Shown here in pieces: positions 15,002 through 18,326 of a DNA stretch of 18,326 bases. The stretch's first letter is position 1, and each line of letters starts with the position of its first letter. The stretch lies in assembly GCA_034433615.1 (NCBI GenBank), contig DAOUAJ010000015.1, forward strand, positions 1-18,326, written 5' to 3'. The position numbers and the translations under genes were made by a program. The DNA is from DAOUAJ01 sp034433615 (lineage in GTDB: Bacteria > Chloroflexota > Anaerolineae > DUEN01). The notes beneath the pieces are model-generated. The model saw only the letters and a program-made list of their open reading frames with translations. It did not search any database and was not told where the DNA came from.

Positions 15002-15655
15002 ATGAAAGTTAAGATCTGCGGGATCACGGACCTGGAAGATGCTCGCGTGGCCGCGCTGGCGGGGGCCGATTTTCTGGGCTTCATCTTCTACCCCCGTTCG
15101 CCGCGCTACGTGACGCCGGAAGTGGCCGGGCGGATCGTGGCGACGCTGCGAGCCGAGCGGCTGACCGTGCTCACGGTGGGGGTGTTCGTGGACGCCTTGT
15201 TGGCGGAGATTGAGCACGCGATGCGCGTGGCCGGCCTGGACCTGGTCCAGTTGCACGGAAGGGAACCGCCGGAGCTGGTGCAGACGCTCAACGGACGCGC
15301 TTTTAAGGCACTGCGACCCCGCTCTGGCGACGAGGGCCGGGCCGATGCGCTGCGGTATCTGCCTGTCGCGCCCGCTGACACCCGCGCCCCCCAGTTGCTG
15401 GTGGACGCGTATCACCCAGGGGCATATGGCGGCACCGGGCAAGTTGGAGATTGGCATCTTGCTCACGCCCTGGTGCAGCAGTGCGAACGGCTGCTGCTGG
15501 CAGGCGGCCTCACGCCAGACAACGTGGCGCAGGCGATCAGCCAGGTGCGGCCGTGGGGCGTGGACGTGAGCAGCGGCGTCGAGGCGAGCCCCGGGCGCAA
15601 GGATCATGGCCGGGTGCGGGCGTTCATCGCAGCCGCTCGCGCCGCCGTTGGCTAA
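15002..15655 (+). CDS. trpF: Phosphoribosylanthranilate isomerase
   Basis: A 217-aa TIM-barrel enzyme converting PRA to CdRP. The start MKVKICGIT with catalytic Cys6 is canonical, which is why ATG 15002 is chosen over the in-frame GTG at 14984, although neither has a strong ribosome site. GFIFYPRSPRYV, VGVFVD, VQLHGREP, LLVDAYHPGAYGGTG (with the general-acid Asp), LAGGLTPDNV and GVDVSSGVEASPGRKD are in order. The gap from DUF554 is 57 bases with no repeat. The TAA stop lies inside the first unit of a heptad repeat. Confidence 0.96.
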   Translation: MKVKICGITDLEDARVAALAGADFLGFIFYPRSPRYVTPEVAGRIVATLRAERLTVLTVGVFVDALLAEIEHAMRVAGLDLVQLHGREPPELVQTLNGRAFKALRPRSGDEGRADALRYLPVAPADTRAPQLLVDAYHPGAYGGTGQVGDWHLAHALVQQCERLLLAGGLTPDNVAQAISQVRPWGVDVSSGVEASPGRKDHGRVRAFIAAARAAVG

Positions 15656-15680
15656 TGGCTGATAGCTGATAGCTGATAGG
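15650..15680 (+). repeat. Single-arm heptad repeat, trpF/trpB junction
   Basis: Four 7-base units (GGCTAAT, GGCTGAT, then AGCTGAT twice) followed by AGG. The first unit holds the trpF stop, and the array runs into the AGGAG (15678-15682) that serves as trpB ribosome site. Stops occur in all three forward frames (15653, 15660, 15667). The unit equals the right-arm word of the trpS/trpG element. No inverted partner arm is seen. Confidence 0.75.
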
Positions 15681-15686
15681 AGAGCA

Positions 15687-16972
<1,286 letters not shown>

Positions 16973-16976
<4 letters not shown>

Positions 16977-17803
16977 AGCAGAGTGGTATTGCGCGGATTG
17001 CGGTGGTGTTTGCGAGGGCGAGGGCCGAGGGGCGGGCGGCGTTCATGCCCTACTACGTGGTGGGTTATCCCGACCTCCCCACAAGCCTGGAGGTGATGAT
17101 CGCCCTGGCGGAGGCCGGCGCGGACATGATCGAGGTGGGTGTGCCCTTCTCCGATCCTCTGGCGGACGGCCCGACGATCCAGGCCGCGGCTCAACGCGCG
17201 CTGGAGCATGGCACTTCGTTGGCGGATGTGCTGCACATGGTCTACCAGTTGCGCCGGCGCGGCGTGGTCATCCCCCTCGTTTTGATGGGCTACTATAACC
17301 CGTTCCTGGCCTATGGCGTGGAGGACCTATGCCGGGATGCCGTCGCCGTCGGCGCAGACGGCCTTATCGTCCCCGACCTGCCGCCGGACGAGCGCGATGG
17401 CCAGGAGGTGATCGCTTGCTGCCGGAAGCATGGACTGGCCTTCATCCCGCTGCTGGCCCCCACCTCGACGGTAAGCCGCATTCGGTTGGTGACGCAGGCG
17501 GCCAGCGGCTTCGTCTACCTGGTGAGCGTGACGGGGATCACCGGCGCGCGGGATCGTCTGCCGGCCGATCTAGAGGTATTTGTAAGTCGGGTGCGCTCAG
17601 CCACTGATCTCCCGCTGGCGGTGGGGTTCGGCATCTCCACGCCGGAGCAGGCCGCGCAGGTGGCCGAGATCGCGGACGGTGTGGTGGTAGGCTCAGCGTT
17701 GGTGAAACTGGGGCTGAGTGAAGAGCCGGTGGCCCGCATTCGGGAGCTGGCCGCGGCGCTGGCGCGGGGTGCCCGCCGCGTTGTCATGGCGCCAGTCTTT
17801 TAG
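16973..17803 (+). CDS. trpA: Tryptophan synthase alpha chain
   Basis: A 276-aa TIM-barrel subunit that splits indole-3-glycerol phosphate and passes indole to TrpB. The catalytic Glu is E54 in DMIEVGVPFSDP and the catalytic Asp is D65 in LADGPTIQ. PLVLMGYYNPF, GLIVPDLPPDE, LLAPTSTVSRI, FVYLVSVTGITGAR and VGFGISTPEQ complete the family pattern. The GTG start overlaps the trpB stop (GTGA), the usual coupling for the two subunits. The stop is three bases before the last heptad element, which probably marks the operon end. Confidence 0.97.
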
Positions 17804-17806
17804 TTC

Positions 17807-17884
17807 GCAGTCCTCAGTCCGCGGTCTTCCGGCTTCCCCATCCAACTCTGGACTGGGGACTCCGGACTGAGGACTCCGGACTAG
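17807..17884. repeat. Heptad-repeat inverted element between convergent genes
   Basis: The right arm, 17850-17884, is five consecutive units that all begin GGACT (two are GGACTCC). The left arm, 17807-17827, is three inverted units (GCAGTCC, TCAGTCC, GCGGTCT). The spacer is 22 bases. The last unit contains the stop codon of the minus-strand gene (17881-17883). A hairpin here could end transcripts from both sides, but there is no T run on either strand. Confidence 0.8.
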
Positions 17885-18326
17885 ATATCCAGGCCCAGCA
17901 GGTTCGCCAGGCGGGCGCGCATGTGGCTCCAGTGGGTGCCCGCCCAGTAGATCCGCCCACACTCCGGGCAGTGATGGAACCGCTCCTGCGTCTGCCACAC
18001 ATACGGTGGCACGCGGTCGCGAGCGGCCTCCCGTGGCAGGGGGACCAGGACGTGATTGCACTCCAGGCAGCGTGTGCCGATACGGTCGTACCCGATCTTG
18101 AGGCGTTCGACCACCTGGCGAAGCTGCTCCCCCAGCTCCATGCTGGCGATGAGCAGCACCGACACCCCTCGCCGTCGCGCCAGTCCCGTATCCCGCGTCA
18201 CGATGATGCGATCCTCCGCGCGAGCGCGGCGTACCAGCCTGAGATCGTCCTCATCGTCGGAGGCCAACACGGCGTCACAGCCCAGCAGGCGCAGCCAGCG
18301 CGCCAGGCTGCCCAACATCGCGTCCA
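17881..18326 (-). CDS. Mut7-C RNase domain protein (5' end outside window)
   Basis: Minus-strand gene converging on trpA; the frame is still open at 18326, where it reads DAMLGSLARWLRLLG, so the true start lies beyond the window. It matches the Mut7-C (DUF82) family, a PIN-like RNase fold. MLGSLARWLRLLGCDA comes first, an acidic DDEDDL follows, then IIVTRDTGLARR, and a zinc ribbon with CLEC and CPEC pairs about 40 residues apart. The C-terminus HWSHMRARLANLLGLDI is complete. Such proteins often carry a short ubiquitin-like N-terminal domain, which cannot be checked here. Acidic residues for metal binding (the D before AMLG, and TRD) are present. The biological substrate of bacterial members is not known to me. 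Confidence 0.9.
   Translation of the reverse strand, partial: DAMLGSLARWLRLLGCDAVLASDDEDDLRLVRRARAEDRIIVTRDTGLARRRGVSVLLIASMELGEQLRQVVERLKIGYDRIGTRCLECNHVLVPLPREAARDRVPPYVWQTQERFHHCPECGRIYWAGTHWSHMRARLANLLGLDI

Noticed and set aside
14177..15607. Long minus-strand open frame (476 codons) opposite DUF554 and trpF.
   Set aside because: Low-complexity His/Gln/Arg-rich translation typical of an antisense shadow in GC-rich DNA; it lies over two clearly real genes.

Overview
The window is a GC-rich bacterial chromosome segment of ordinary metabolic genes. A Chloroflexota member (Anaerolineae-like) is my best guess. The reasons are the DUF4127 / nanE / ROK / sugar-ABC set, the T-box-controlled trp operon and the many short-word intergenic repeats. 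This is inference; no rRNA or marker gene is present to settle it.

Region 1 (1-3708, + strand) is the end of a sugar-utilisation operon. It holds the C-terminal part of a MalG-type ABC permease, a 185-aa protein of unknown function, an N-acylglucosamine-6-phosphate 2-epimerase (nanE) and a DUF4127 protein, with gaps or overlaps of -32 to +3 bases. A 150-bp MITE-like inverted-repeat element follows (3761-3910). Its right end appears to supply part of the -35 box for a ROK-family kinase gene (4044-4994), a possible partner of nanE. Next come a 717-aa AAA ATPase/TPR protein with no visible DNA-binding domain and a Nudix hydrolase.

Region 2 (7712-17803, + strand) is a complete tryptophan operon. 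A good sigma-70-like promoter overlaps the Nudix stop codon. It drives a T-box leader whose specifier is UGG (Trp) and whose acceptor bulge is UGGC, matching a tRNA-Trp ending in GCCA. The genes follow in the order trpE, trpS, trpG, trpD, a decayed nucleoside phosphorylase gene, trpC, a DUF554 membrane protein, trpF, trpB, trpA. Together they convert chorismate to tryptophan and charge it onto tRNA. The T-box would sense uncharged tRNA-Trp, and TrpE keeps the LLES motif used for feedback inhibition by tryptophan. A Mut7-C RNase-like gene on the minus strand converges on trpA and runs off the window.

The most unusual signal is a set of junction elements built from 7-bp tandem words: trpE/trpS, trpS/trpG, trpC/DUF554, trpF/trpB and trpA/mut7-C. 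The word differs at each site (CGTAATG, GCAGTTA, CGTAAAA, GGCTGAT, GGACTCC), but the architecture is shared. Four of the five have two imperfectly inverted arms of about 3-6 heptads around a 20-23 base spacer. The elements sit on stop codons: the last residues of TrpS and TrpC, and the stops of TrpF and the Mut7-C gene, lie inside heptads. A related 8-bp tandem encodes the TrpB tail. I also report the internal-deletion relic of a nucleoside phosphorylase between trpD and trpC, and a second terminator-like hairpin in the T-box leader.
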